From positions 3,797,501 through 3,861,500 of the forward strand of contig JADKIW010000001.1 in NCBI GenBank assembly GCA_016721115.1: 64,000 nucleotides of DNA, written 5' to 3'. The notes under the pieces are model-generated. The model was not told where the DNA came from, ran no database searches, and was given only the letters and a program-made list of their open reading frames with translations. This stretch comes from Candidatus Defluviilinea proxima. Its GTDB lineage: Bacteria; Chloroflexota; Anaerolineae; Anaerolineales; Villigracilaceae. A program made the position numbers and the translations under genes. Shown here one piece after another: positions 40,523 through 50,000 of this stretch (position 1 is the stretch's first letter; every line of letters starts with the position of its first letter).

Positions 40523-41137
40523 ATGTTCAAACCTGAATTCCTTCTCGCTTCACTAATTGTTGTGTTAATTCCAGGAACAGGAGCTGTTTACACAATTACC
40601 ACTGGAATAACTCTCAAATGGCGAGCCAGTCTTGCTGCTGCCGTTGGTTGCACACTTGGAATTATTCCGCATATCCTAGCAACTGTCTTAGGACTCTCAG
40701 CAATACTGAACATGAGTGCGCAAGTCTTCTCCGTCATAAAATTAGCGGGATCTGCGTATTTGCTTTATCTTGCATGGAACATGTGGCGCGAAGCAGGCAC
40801 GCTTGAGCTCAACAAGAAAAACGCAGAGACCAGCGTGTCGCAAATAATAGCCAAAGCAATTGCAATCAATCTGTTAAATCCTAAATTAACGATCTTTTTC
40901 TTCGCTTTCTTGCCGCTTTTCGTCTCTAAAAATTCATCTTCGCCAACTTTGGAAATGATAATGCTTAGTGCTGTCTTCATGGGCATAACATTTATCGTGT
41001 TCGCATTGTATGGAATTTTATCAAGCAGTGTCAGTGCGTATTTGATGAATTCATCGAGAGCAATAAAACGCATTCAACAAGCGTTCGCAATGATACTTGC
41101 TTGTTTTGCAATTCAATTGGTGTTTAGCGAGAAATGA
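40523..41137 (+). CDS. LysE/RhtB family exporter
   Basis: The 204-residue membrane protein shows the LysE pattern: six hydrophobic helices, an early IPGTGAVYTI (in place of the common PGP), GCTLGIIPHI, and AYLLYLAWNMWR, with NLLNPKLTIFFFAFLPLF in the fourth segment. Members export amino acids and related small molecules at the expense of proton motive force. The substrate is not predictable. It is convergent with the GNAT gene at 41155. Confidence 0.88.
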   Translation: MFKPEFLLASLIVVLIPGTGAVYTITTGITLKWRASLAAAVGCTLGIIPHILATVLGLSAILNMSAQVFSVIKLAGSAYLLYLAWNMWREAGTLELNKKNAETSVSQIIAKAIAINLLNPKLTIFFFAFLPLFVSKNSSSPTLEMIMLSAVFMGITFIVFALYGILSSSVSAYLMNSSRAIKRIQQAFAMILACFAIQLVFSEK

Positions 41138-41154
41138 TCTCTATTTGCAAACCA

Positions 41155-41589
41155 TTACAACGCATAATAATATGCGTTTGTCTCACGCCGCTTGAATCCC
41201 ATCGCTAAATACAACTGGTTCGCTTCCACCCTTTGCGGATTGGACGTAAGTGCAATACCACTCGCCCCCGCCTTCCGAGCAACATCCATAGCATCCTGTA
41301 AGAGCGCTTTTGCAATCCCCATGCCACGATACTCTGCATCCACAACCACATCTTCCACAATGGACCGAATCCCTGTGGGCACACGATAGATCGAAATCGT
41401 GAGCATACCGACGATGCGAGTATCTTCATCCGATGCGCGGGCGATCAGCAAAGTGGATGCATCTGACTCAACTAAAATGGCCAAGTCAGAGCGAGGCGGT
41501 ATCGGCTTATGTGCTCCCAAAAACGGGACCAATCTGCATACCGCCTCATAGATCTCATCTGTGACTTGTAGGGCTTTTTCGATTCTCAT
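41155..41589 (-). CDS. GNAT family N-acetyltransferase
   Basis: The 144-residue product has the acetyl-CoA motif VVDAEYRGMGIAKALLQDAMDVARKAGA, then ALTSNPQRVEANQLYLAMGFKRR. This is a typical small GNAT enzyme acting on an unknown amine. The ATG overlaps the stop of the upstream phosphatidyltransferase gene by one base (TAATG), so translation is coupled. Confidence 0.88.
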   Translation of the reverse strand: MRIEKALQVTDEIYEAVCRLVPFLGAHKPIPPRSDLAILVESDASTLLIARASDEDTRIVGMLTISIYRVPTGIRSIVEDVVVDAEYRGMGIAKALLQDAMDVARKAGASGIALTSNPQRVEANQLYLAMGFKRRETNAYYYAL

Positions 41590-42314
41590 TACGCGGGTTG
41601 TTTGGTGGCGCCCAATTTGGGAAAAATACTCATGACAAAATAATACACCACATACAAGAACGAAGCAGGCGCTACCCATGCAGGCACATCAGGGTACTGC
41701 AATAATCCCCAGATTCCCACTGCGCCGTATAGATACGTAAATGCCAACGTGAAGCGGCGAAGGCGGTTATTGCGACTGGGATACAAGAACTTGATCGGCA
41801 CGAACACGAGGATATTGCAGATCACTAACACCACCAAGTTGATCCACGGATTTAACTTCAACAACATCATATACAACACAAGGAAATTCCACACAGACGG
41901 AAACCCCTTGAAGAAATAGGTCTCGTTATCAGTCTTGGCATCGGTCTGCGTGAACTGAAAACCAGAAGTCAACAACATGGAAATCGCGCCTGCCATTTCA
42001 AATCCTTGCGGCACAAGGTTAGGCACTTTGATCAACAACAAAGACGCAACCACCACATAATTCAAATAGTCAATGATATTATCGAGCAGACCGCCATCGA
42101 TCCACGTTGCATAGGTCTTCACGTCAAACCAACGCGCCAGCATTCCATCGAAGCCATCCACGAACATCGCGACGATGATATACACAATGGCGAGTTTAAT
42201 ATTTCCATCCCAAATGGCGAGCAACGTCAAAAATCCCCACACGGCTCCTGTAGCCGTGAAAAGATGCACGCCATTTGCACGCATTTTTCGCACCCATAGT
42301 GGAAGTTTTTGCAT
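41589..42314 (-). CDS. CDP-alcohol phosphatidyltransferase, phosphatidylcholine synthase-like
   Basis: The 241-residue membrane protein has the CDP-alcohol phosphotransferase signature in the Pcs form: DGFDGMLARWFDVK ... DGGLLDNIIDYLNYV, with the conserved Asp residues for Mg2+. Pcs condenses CDP-diacylglycerol with choline to give phosphatidylcholine. About seven membrane helices fit. The choline specificity is inferred from overall similarity. It lies downstream of ileS, separated by a terminator, and is coupled to a GNAT gene. Confidence 0.78.
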   Translation of the reverse strand: MQKLPLWVRKMRANGVHLFTATGAVWGFLTLLAIWDGNIKLAIVYIIVAMFVDGFDGMLARWFDVKTYATWIDGGLLDNIIDYLNYVVVASLLLIKVPNLVPQGFEMAGAISMLLTSGFQFTQTDAKTDNETYFFKGFPSVWNFLVLYMMLLKLNPWINLVVLVICNILVFVPIKFLYPSRNNRLRRFTLAFTYLYGAVGIWGLLQYPDVPAWVAPASFLYVVYYFVMSIFPKLGATKQPA

Positions 42315-42336
42315 ATCGTTTCACCTCAAATGATAA

Positions 42337-42360
42337 GAGTCGGGAGCAAGCTCCCGACTC
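42337..42360. terminator. Terminator-like hairpin after ileS
   Basis: Arms 42337-42347 and 42350-42360 (GAGTCGGGAGC) are perfectly complementary around two bases; it lies just after the ileS stop. The T-run is weak. Confidence 0.55.
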
Positions 42361-42366
42361 CCTGTT

Positions 42367-45300
42367 TTATTTCTTGACCACACCCGCTTTGACAGTTTCA
42401 CCGTCAAATGAGTCTTCCACAATGGATGCCCCTTCAGGCGGACTGCCAAACATGAGGTCAGATGTCAGCGTTTCAGCAGTGATGTAATCCTTATGCGCCT
42501 CAATAGCGGACCTCAAGCCTGCGGAGGCCTCGACGAACAACTCTATGCGATCGGCCACATCCAGATCAGCACTCTTCCGAAGGTCTTGCACACGGCGGAC
42601 AAATTCTCTCGCCAAACCTTCCTGCACAAGTTCAGGCGTCAACTCAGTGACGAGTGCCGCTACATACGGGCCGTCCTCAGCGACAGCGAAACCTTCCTTC
42701 GCCTGCGCCTTCACTTCAACTTCCTCCGCAAGGATGCCATACTCAACATCTTCGAGCGTCACCTTTACAGGCTGACCAGACATCAACGTGCGGGCAACAT
42801 CTTCAGGGTTCAACGCGAGGATCGCCTTTTGCAAAGCAGGGAATTTATTCCCATACTTCTGCCCCAACTGCTTGGGCAACGGCTTGACTGCGTGCGATAC
42901 AGCTTCAGTCGCGGCATCCAGCAAACGGACTTGTTTGACGTTCAATTCATCAGTGAACAGGTCGGCATAGGTTTCAACAGCTTTGCGCTCGTTGGCATTA
43001 CCAAGTGAGAACGCCACTTCGGCCAACGGCTGACGTACTTTGCGATTCGCCTTCTGACGGGCGGAATGCCCGAGCGAGACGAGTTTCATGACGAGGTTCA
43101 TATCGCTGTTGAGCATCTCATCGATCATCTCAGTCAACACCTTGGGCCATTCAGCGAGATGCACAGACTCAGGTGCAGATGAATCCACCGAGCGGACGAG
43201 ATTCTGGTACATTTCGTCGGCAAGGAAAGGCATGGAGGGCGCAAGCAACTTCGAGATTGTAACAAGAGCCGTATACAAAGTGGAGTAAGCGGCCTGTTTG
43301 TCAGAGTCCGATTCAGATTTCCAGAAGCGACGGCGGGAGCGTCTCAAGTACCACGTGGACAATTTCTCCACGAAGCCTTCGATCGGGCGCGTCGCGTTTG
43401 GCACATCATATTTTTCGTATGCTTCCGTCACGTCACGGACGAGCACATTGAGTTCCGATAACAACCAACGGTCAAGATCACTCGTTGCGATCGGGCTGGT
43501 GGTGACGGTGGGTTTATCGAGATTCGCGTACGTCACGAAGAACGAATACACATTCCACAACGTGAGTGTGAAACTTCGAATGACCTCACCCACCAACTCT
43601 GAAGAGAAGCGACGTTCCTGTCCTGGGGGAGACGCGGTGTAGAGATACCAGCGGAAGGCGTCGGCACCATTGACGCTCAACACATCCCACGGAGCGATGA
43701 TGTTGCCTTTCGACTTGGACATCTTGAGTCCTTCGCCATCGAGGATGAGGCCGAGACAGATCACGTTCTTGAACGAAACATCATCATTGAGCAACGTGCT
43801 GATGGCGTGGAGGGAATAGAACCAACCGCGTGTCTGGTCAACGGCTTCGCAGATGTAATCAGCTGGGAACTGTTGCTTGAATTTATCCTGATTCTCAAAC
43901 GGATAGTGCCACTGTGCATACGGCATGGAGCCTGAGTCGAACCACACGTCGATCAAGTCCGGGACGCGCGTCATCTTGCCGCCGCACTCGGAACAATCCC
44001 AATGGACGTTATCCACATACGGACGATGCAAATCAAGTTCGCTGAGGTCCTTGCCTGCTTTTGCAGAAAGCTCAGCCACTGACCCGACACCTTCACGATG
44101 TTTACAACCAGCACACTCCCAGATCGGGAGCGGTGTACCCCAATAGCGTTCACGGCTCAAAGCCCAGTCGATATTGTTGGAAAGCCAATTACCAAAGCGA
44201 CCTTCCTTCACGTGCTCTGGAACCCAGTTGATCGTGTTATTCAGGCCAACGAGTTTATCGCGGAATTGGCTTGTGCGGATGTACCACGACTCACGCGCGT
44301 AATAAAGCAATGGAGTCTTACAACGCCAGCAGAACGGATATGTGTGAGTGTATCCTTCCCACTTATAAAGCAGACCACGAGCGGTCAGATCTTCGATGAT
44401 AAGCGGGTCGGCATCTTTGACGAACACACCGCGCCACGGAGTCACTTCGTTCATGAACGTGCCATTCGGCAAAACGGTCATCAACACGGGCAAATCATAT
44501 TTCTTGCCCGTCTCCATATCTTCCTGACCGAATGCAGGAGCCGTGTGAACTAAGCCTGTGCCATCTTCGGTTGTGACGTAATCAGCGGTCACCACGTAAT
44601 AGGCAGGCTTGTCCACAGGCATGAAGGTATACAAAGGCTGGTACTTCATTCCATGAAGCTTCTTGCCTTTGAACGTATCAACGACTTTAACTTCTTCTTC
44701 ACCGAACACCTTTTGAACGAGTGCCTTGGCAAGGATCAACTTCTCTTTCGTGCCGTTGTTATCACGTTCGATGGTGACATAGTCTACATCGGGGTGCGCG
44801 ACAACAGCCACGTTGCCAGGCAACGTCCACGGAGTCGTCGTCCACACCAACAACGAAGTATCAGGCTTATCTACCAGTGGCATGCGGACAAAGACCGATG
44901 GGTCGGTCGCATCATCGTAACCGAGGGCAACTTCATGGTCAGAAAGAGGCGTGCCACAACGTGGGCAATACGGCACAACCTTATAACCTTTGTAGAGCAG
45001 GTCTTTATCCCAGAAATTTTTCAAGATCCACCAGATCGACTCGATGTAGTCGTTGGTGTAGGTCACATACGCGTCTTCGAGGTCCACCCAATACGCGATG
45101 CGGTCGGTCATCTTTTCCCAATCTTGAATATAGGTAAAAACGGACTTACGACAAAGCTCATTGAACTTATCGATGCCATATTCTTCGATCTGCTGTTTGT
45201 TGGTAAAACCCAACTGCTTCTCAACTTCGATCTCAACCGGCAGACCATGCGTATCCCAACCGCCACGGCGCGAGACGTGATAACCGCGCATGATCTTGTA

Positions 45301-45510
45301 ACGCGGGAACATGTCCTTGAACGCGCGCGCCAACACATGGTGCACGCCAGGCTTTCCGTTTGCAGTTGGAGGGCCTTCGTAAAATACATACTCGGGTCCG
45401 CCTTTGCGTTGTTCAACGGTCTTCTTGAAGATCCCGGCTTGCTTCCAGAACTTCAGCACGTTCTCTTCCATCGAAGTCACATTGAGTTTTGAATTAACAG
45501 GTTTAAACAT
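42367..45510 (-). CDS. ileS: Isoleucyl-tRNA synthetase
   Basis: The 1047-residue class I synthetase charges tRNA-Ile. It has PTANGKPGVHHVLARAFKD (HIGH motif in HHVL form, about residue 56), the CP1 editing domain with WTTTPWTLPGN, the KMSKSKGN loop near residue 600 and an anticodon-binding C-terminus. The length and motif variants fit the IleRS type 2 group, which is often less sensitive to mupirocin. It is controlled by a T-box leader (45545-45800). Confidence 0.96.
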   Translation of the reverse strand: MFKPVNSKLNVTSMEENVLKFWKQAGIFKKTVEQRKGGPEYVFYEGPPTANGKPGVHHVLARAFKDMFPRYKIMRGYHVSRRGGWDTHGLPVEIEVEKQLGFTNKQQIEEYGIDKFNELCRKSVFTYIQDWEKMTDRIAYWVDLEDAYVTYTNDYIESIWWILKNFWDKDLLYKGYKVVPYCPRCGTPLSDHEVALGYDDATDPSVFVRMPLVDKPDTSLLVWTTTPWTLPGNVAVVAHPDVDYVTIERDNNGTKEKLILAKALVQKVFGEEEVKVVDTFKGKKLHGMKYQPLYTFMPVDKPAYYVVTADYVTTEDGTGLVHTAPAFGQEDMETGKKYDLPVLMTVLPNGTFMNEVTPWRGVFVKDADPLIIEDLTARGLLYKWEGYTHTYPFCWRCKTPLLYYARESWYIRTSQFRDKLVGLNNTINWVPEHVKEGRFGNWLSNNIDWALSRERYWGTPLPIWECAGCKHREGVGSVAELSAKAGKDLSELDLHRPYVDNVHWDCSECGGKMTRVPDLIDVWFDSGSMPYAQWHYPFENQDKFKQQFPADYICEAVDQTRGWFYSLHAISTLLNDDVSFKNVICLGLILDGEGLKMSKSKGNIIAPWDVLSVNGADAFRWYLYTASPPGQERRFSSELVGEVIRSFTLTLWNVYSFFVTYANLDKPTVTTSPIATSDLDRWLLSELNVLVRDVTEAYEKYDVPNATRPIEGFVEKLSTWYLRRSRRRFWKSESDSDKQAAYSTLYTALVTISKLLAPSMPFLADEMYQNLVRSVDSSAPESVHLAEWPKVLTEMIDEMLNSDMNLVMKLVSLGHSARQKANRKVRQPLAEVAFSLGNANERKAVETYADLFTDELNVKQVRLLDAATEAVSHAVKPLPKQLGQKYGNKFPALQKAILALNPEDVARTLMSGQPVKVTLEDVEYGILAEEVEVKAQAKEGFAVAEDGPYVAALVTELTPELVQEGLAREFVRRVQDLRKSADLDVADRIELFVEASAGLRSAIEAHKDYITAETLTSDLMFGSPPEGASIVEDSFDGETVKAGVVKK

Positions 45511-45544
45511 AGTTCGTCTCCTAGTTTCCTAGTCAGGTAATCTT

Positions 45545-45800
45545 GTATTAAAACAAAAACTCTCATCTCTAACAGAGACGAGAGAAATCCCGCGGTACCA
45601 CTCTGGTTCTTTGTCAACGACAAAGCACTCCATGGACGACTAACATCATCCTGTTCCTGTAACGTAGAACAACCACGGCTCGCTTACTTTTGAATTTCAG
45701 CTTACGGCTCCGAGATGATTTTCGATCTGCTCTGTTGACCTGCTCGCACCAATTCCGCAGGCTCTCTGACAACTTCTCAGATCTACTCGTTCTCTTCACT
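45545..45800 (-). promoter_or_regulatory. T-box riboswitch (Ile) upstream of ileS
   Basis: On the reverse strand the leader begins with an AGTA-type stem I (GAACGAGTAGATCTG ... CAGATCGAAAATC), with an AUC isoleucine codon in the specifier loop. It ends with the antiterminator bulge GAGTGGTACCGCGGG (complement at 45587-45601) and a terminator whose arms lie at 45560-45584, followed by a T-rich run. Uncharged tRNA-Ile would pair with both the AUC and the TGG bulge and let transcription proceed into ileS. Confidence 0.92.
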
Positions 45801-45871
45801 GCCTTTGTGTTTCAAGCATTATGCCACAACTCAATTTGACCGTCAACAAATTAAGCAGGATAATTCGACAC

Positions 45872-47437
45872 ATGAGTACTCTTCATATCGACGCCGACGC
45901 AATCCCAGAAACTTCACATCACCAAATTCTCACCGCCTCTCACGTGGACCTGAACCTGCCCCAGCCTCCGAAGCGCTTTTTCCGCCACGGATGGCAATCC
46001 TGGACGTTCACTTCTTGGCTTGATCCATCCGAGCCACCGCTCCCCGTCCGTGTCCCTGAATTCCGTGTTAAGGATGAGGATCCCGCTTACGCCTTTCACA
46101 AAAACCACATCAGCGCGTGGGTCGGTGCTGTGGAAATGGGCGAAGACGATATCATTCTCATTGGCGCATTAGGCTTGGGCGGTCGTGTTGAACTGGATGG
46201 GCACATGCTCAAAGGGTTTTATGAATTCACAGAACAAGATAATAACTCACCCCAAGAATGGCTGGTCGCCCGTGGAAAAGAAGACGATGTCTTCGAAAAA
46301 TATACAACCGCTCTTGAAATGAAGTTCGGGAAAACCCGTTTCGAGAAAGCACCTCGTGTTTGGTGCTCATGGTATTCCCTATTTAAATGGATTAACGAAC
46401 CCATCCTCACGAAAGCCTTACACGAATTGGGCGACCTGCCTTTTGATGTCTTCCAAATTGACGATGGCTGGCAGGATAACAGCGGACATTGGAATGCAGG
46501 CAAAAACTTCCCTTTGGGCATGGATGCATTCGCTGACAAGATCAAAGCCACTGGCCGCACCGCAGGGATTTGGCTTTCGCCTTTTATTGTCACTCCAAAT
46601 TTAAACATCTTTCACGATCATAGTGATTGGCTTCTCCGCGATGAACATGGGAACCTTGTCCCTGCGGGCCTGAACTGGACAGGCTCGACGTATGCACTGG
46701 ATATCACTCACCCCGAAGTTTTAGATTGGCTCGATACACTCATCCGTAAAGTGGTTGGTTGGGGATATGAGTATCTCAAACTTGATTTTCTTTATGCAGG
46801 TGCGGCAATCGGCAAACGCTATAAAGATATTCCGCGTGAGGAAGCATATCGCAATGCCATGCAGGTGGTACGAGAAGCCGCAGGCGATGCATATATCCTT
46901 GCGTGTGGCGCACCGATCATCCCATCGCTTGGGTTATGTGATGGCATTCGTATTGGGCCAGATGTCAGCCCGTATTGGCTCAACAGAGCCATGACTGTTT
47001 GGCTAAACAACCCCAACGATACATCCACGCAGAATGCCATTCGGACCAGTATTCACCGCTTGTGGCTAAAACCGCTTGTAAATATTGATCCTGACGTGAT
47101 GTACTTCCGTAGGAAATATAACGCGCTCAAACCATGCGAAAATCAATTACTTGAAGATCTAGGGATACTTACAGGGTTCAAAGCCACTTCCGATCTGCCG
47201 AGATGGTGGAAACTTTCAGAGAAGGAAAAGGTTCAGGAATTTCTGGATACAGATTCAAAGGTCCAGAAAAAGAGGCGATATCAATATACAATTGATGGGC
47301 GCAATGTGGATTTTAGTCCTGCAATTCCAGTCACAACATCAAACTTGGAAATCCCAGTCTGGCTGGCAAAATATACAGGGCTATTGAAGATCGTCTGGTA
47401 TCAGGCACTACCTGCCATCATTGAGAGTTGGTTTTAA
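45872..47437 (+). CDS. Alpha-galactosidase, glycoside hydrolase family 36
   Basis: The ~521-residue protein has GH36/GH-D hallmarks: RVWCSWYSLF, FQIDDGWQ, GIWLSPFIV, the nucleophile Asp in YLKLDFLYAG and the acid/base Asp in IGPDVSPYW. It removes alpha-linked galactose or related sugars from oligosaccharides and has no signal peptide. Two in-frame starts exist; ATG 45872 has AGCAGGA at 13 bases, while ATG 45821 has none, so the first is preferred with low confidence. The gene is divergent from ileS. Confidence 0.86.
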   Translation: MSTLHIDADAIPETSHHQILTASHVDLNLPQPPKRFFRHGWQSWTFTSWLDPSEPPLPVRVPEFRVKDEDPAYAFHKNHISAWVGAVEMGEDDIILIGALGLGGRVELDGHMLKGFYEFTEQDNNSPQEWLVARGKEDDVFEKYTTALEMKFGKTRFEKAPRVWCSWYSLFKWINEPILTKALHELGDLPFDVFQIDDGWQDNSGHWNAGKNFPLGMDAFADKIKATGRTAGIWLSPFIVTPNLNIFHDHSDWLLRDEHGNLVPAGLNWTGSTYALDITHPEVLDWLDTLIRKVVGWGYEYLKLDFLYAGAAIGKRYKDIPREEAYRNAMQVVREAAGDAYILACGAPIIPSLGLCDGIRIGPDVSPYWLNRAMTVWLNNPNDTSTQNAIRTSIHRLWLKPLVNIDPDVMYFRRKYNALKPCENQLLEDLGILTGFKATSDLPRWWKLSEKEKVQEFLDTDSKVQKKRRYQYTIDGRNVDFSPAIPVTTSNLEIPVWLAKYTGLLKIVWYQALPAIIESWF

Positions 47438-47497
47438 TCGCATTGCAATGCAATTCAATTCTCAAATAACGGAAAGCTTTCAGGTATAAGATTTATC

Positions 47498-49105
47498 ATG
47501 CCGGTCAGAATTTTGATCATCGAAAACAATAAGGCAGTTGCTCAAGACCTCGCCAGCCGTTTAGGTAGGTTTGGATACGAGGTCGCTGGCATTTGCACGT
47601 CTGGCAGTAAGGCGATGCAAACCATCAAAGAACTGGAGCCCGATCTGATCGTCATGAATACCCGTCTGCAAAAAGGGATGGATGGGATTCAAACCGGCAA
47701 GCTAGTTCGAGCCAAGCATAATATTCCCATTGTTTACATGGCGCAAGTGGCCGGGCAGTCAACTATTCAACAATCGAAAAGTGCGGGGCCATTCGGGTAT
47801 CTCTTCCTCCCGTTTTCAGATAAACAAATATTCACAACCCTAGAGATCGCCCTGCTACGAAACCGCTACGAAAAGGAGATCCAACGGCAGGCAGAGCGGG
47901 CTCAAATGCTGGTGTTATCGGCTGAGCAGTTTAATTCAAACTTGGATTTCAAAACTGTACTGAATACTATTTGTGTTCTCACACACAGAACACTTAAGGC
48001 ATCGGCCACCGGCATGTTTCTGCTAAACGCCCAAAAGGATACCTATTCTCAAGTTGAATTCATAAGCAAAGTTGTCTCACTGCAAAAGTACAAGGAACTA
48101 CATTTTGAACTCCCGATATCATTCGTCAACTCTTTTCTCTCGACGAAGAAGCAAATTCTCGTTGTCGAAGACATAAAGAGAGTCAAACGAGATCTGCCTT
48201 ATGCGCAAATGATCCGCGATGAGAATATTCAAAGCGTGGTGATCGTCGGTGTATTTCATCAAAAGGTGTTGTTGGGGGTTTTGGTCTCGAGCTTTATCAA
48301 ACCACCGAAATCTCTGCAAAACGCAGACCTTGACCTATTAAGAGGTCTTGCTGATCAGGCGGCCATTGCCATCACCAATGCAAATTTATTCAAACAGGTG
48401 CAAATCGGGCGCGAATACCAGCGAAAGCTGGCAAAAAGTATTGTCAATGTTCAGGAGGAAGAAAGACGACATATCGCGCGGGAATTGCATGACCATCTAG
48501 GGCAGGTCTTAACGGGTCTACAGTTCATGCTTGAGAATACCAAGAATCAAACTGGGGATAAGCAACGAACCGGTATTGAAGAGATCCAAAAGGCAATCGG
48601 TGAAGTGATCGGGCAAGTACGGGAAATGTCACTTAATCTACGTCCCAGCATGTTGGATGATATGGGCTTGTTACCCACCCTGCAATGGCATGTGGAACGA
48701 TTCGAATTACAAACAGGTATTCACGTTAATTTTAAGGGATACAATCACGAAGGAAGGTTCCCGCAAGAGATCGAGACGGCCGCCTACCGGATCGTCCAAG
48801 AGGCTCTCACAAATGTGGCTCGTTATGCAAAAGTAAAAGAGGTGTTTGTAGGCCTCTTGGTTCAAGAGGAAACACTTTGGATCGAAATACTCGATCAAGG
48901 AGCTGGGTTCCATCAATCGGTAGACACGAACAAACCGACTTCAGGATTAAGCGGAATGCGCGAGAGGGCCAGTCTGGTTGGCGGCTATATCATTATCGAG
49001 TCGTTTATCAACCAGGGTACACAGATCGTAGCCGCCCTCCCGCTTACCAACAAGCCACTTGAAAGGAGAAAGATTGAGCGCAATCACGGTCGTGCTGGCA
49101 GATGA
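47498..49105 (+). CDS. Sensor histidine kinase with N-terminal pseudo-receiver and GAF domain
   Basis: The 535-residue protein begins with a receiver-like domain in which the phosphoacceptor Asp is Asn (IVMNTRLQ, about residue 54) and the acidic pocket is IIENN. This part therefore cannot be phosphorylated in the usual way. A GAF domain follows at about 150-290. A HisKA_3 dimerisation helix comes next (EEERRHIARELHDHLGQVL, with the phospho-His), then an HATPase domain ending in GSGLSGMRERASLVGG-like sequence. It overlaps the next response regulator gene and is its likely partner. The signal is unknown. Confidence 0.88.
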   Translation: MPVRILIIENNKAVAQDLASRLGRFGYEVAGICTSGSKAMQTIKELEPDLIVMNTRLQKGMDGIQTGKLVRAKHNIPIVYMAQVAGQSTIQQSKSAGPFGYLFLPFSDKQIFTTLEIALLRNRYEKEIQRQAERAQMLVLSAEQFNSNLDFKTVLNTICVLTHRTLKASATGMFLLNAQKDTYSQVEFISKVVSLQKYKELHFELPISFVNSFLSTKKQILVVEDIKRVKRDLPYAQMIRDENIQSVVIVGVFHQKVLLGVLVSSFIKPPKSLQNADLDLLRGLADQAAIAITNANLFKQVQIGREYQRKLAKSIVNVQEEERRHIARELHDHLGQVLTGLQFMLENTKNQTGDKQRTGIEEIQKAIGEVIGQVREMSLNLRPSMLDDMGLLPTLQWHVERFELQTGIHVNFKGYNHEGRFPQEIETAAYRIVQEALTNVARYAKVKEVFVGLLVQEETLWIEILDQGAGFHQSVDTNKPTSGLSGMRERASLVGGYIIIESFINQGTQIVAALPLTNKPLERRKIERNHGRAGR

Positions 49106-49727
49106 TCACCCAATCGTCCGTCAAGGACTACGTCATTTATTGGACAGTAACCCGGAGTTCCACGTAGTCGGAGAAGCCGGCGATGGGCTGGAAGCAATCC
49201 ATTTGATCGAGACTTTGAAGCCAAATGTATTGGTTGTGGATATGATGATGCCGGGTCTAAACGGACTGGAAGTTTTGCGTCAACTTAAGAAGCTTTCACC
49301 TACCACCCGATCCATTGTCCTCTCTATGCAAAGCGCAAATGCATATGTCGTAGAAGCTTTGAAACTGGGAGCTGACGGATACATACTCAAAGAAACAGGT
49401 CCCAGTGAACTAGTAAATGCAATCTATGCTGTCATACAGGGAAACCGATATATCAGCGAGAAATTGGCCGAACGTCTTGAAGGCACAGGCCGACAGGCAA
49501 ATGAGGCGCCTCTGGACACTTACCAAACTCTTACCGCGAGGGAACGTGAGATATTGCAACTCATGGCTGAAGGAAAATCCAGTGCTGAGATCGGGGAGAA
49601 ACTTGTAATTAGTCCGCGAACTGTTGAAGTACATCGCAGTAAAGTTATGAAAAAGCTGGCACTACATAATATGGCAGAGGTGATCAAGTATGCGATCAAA
49701 CGCGGTATCTTGCCCATAGACGAGTAA
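49074..49727 (+). CDS. NarL/LuxR-type response regulator
   Basis: The ~217-residue protein has an intact receiver (ADDHP, phosphoacceptor Asp in LVVDMMMPG, Lys in YILKE) and a C-terminal LuxR helix-turn-helix (LTAREREILQLMAEGKSSAEIGEKLVISPRTVEVHRSKVMKKL). TTG 49074 is chosen because AAGGAG lies 7 bases upstream. It overlaps the kinase gene by 32 bp, so the two are translated together. Target genes are unknown; the subtilase gene next door is a candidate. Confidence 0.92.
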   Translation: MSAITVVLADDHPIVRQGLRHLLDSNPEFHVVGEAGDGLEAIHLIETLKPNVLVVDMMMPGLNGLEVLRQLKKLSPTTRSIVLSMQSANAYVVEALKLGADGYILKETGPSELVNAIYAVIQGNRYISEKLAERLEGTGRQANEAPLDTYQTLTAREREILQLMAEGKSSAEIGEKLVISPRTVEVHRSKVMKKLALHNMAEVIKYAIKRGILPIDE

Positions 49728-49766
49728 TACAAATAAGATAAAACGATCTGTAAATAGTTTATGTAG

Positions 49767-49800
49767 ACAGACACCTGCACTCCAAGGTGTCTGTTTTGTT
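49767..49800 (+). terminator. Intrinsic terminator after the two-component pair
   Basis: ACAGACACCT (49767-49776) pairs with AGGTGTCTGT (49785-49794), followed by a T-rich run. Confidence 0.85.
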
Positions 49801-49923
49801 TTCAGTTGCAATGATGTTTGCCTATAAGCGAACGTTATGCCTTATCTACTTTTAGGTGCAATACAACTCTCTAGGGCCCTTCGCACCTTACAGGCCTGTA
49901 ATCTTTCTGCAACTTAATATAAG

Positions 49924-49935
49924 TACGTATACGTA
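49924..49935. promoter_or_regulatory. 12-bp palindrome upstream of the subtilase gene
   Basis: TACGTATACGTA is a perfect palindrome about 66 bp before the subtilase start, in an otherwise gene-free 270-bp gap. A position near the promoter would suit an operator; this is only a suggestion. Confidence 0.3.
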
Positions 49936-50000
49936 TCTTCATTCAGGACAAGTTCAGGCAAAATATATTCGGATAAATCCATATTAATGAAAGGAGCCAT

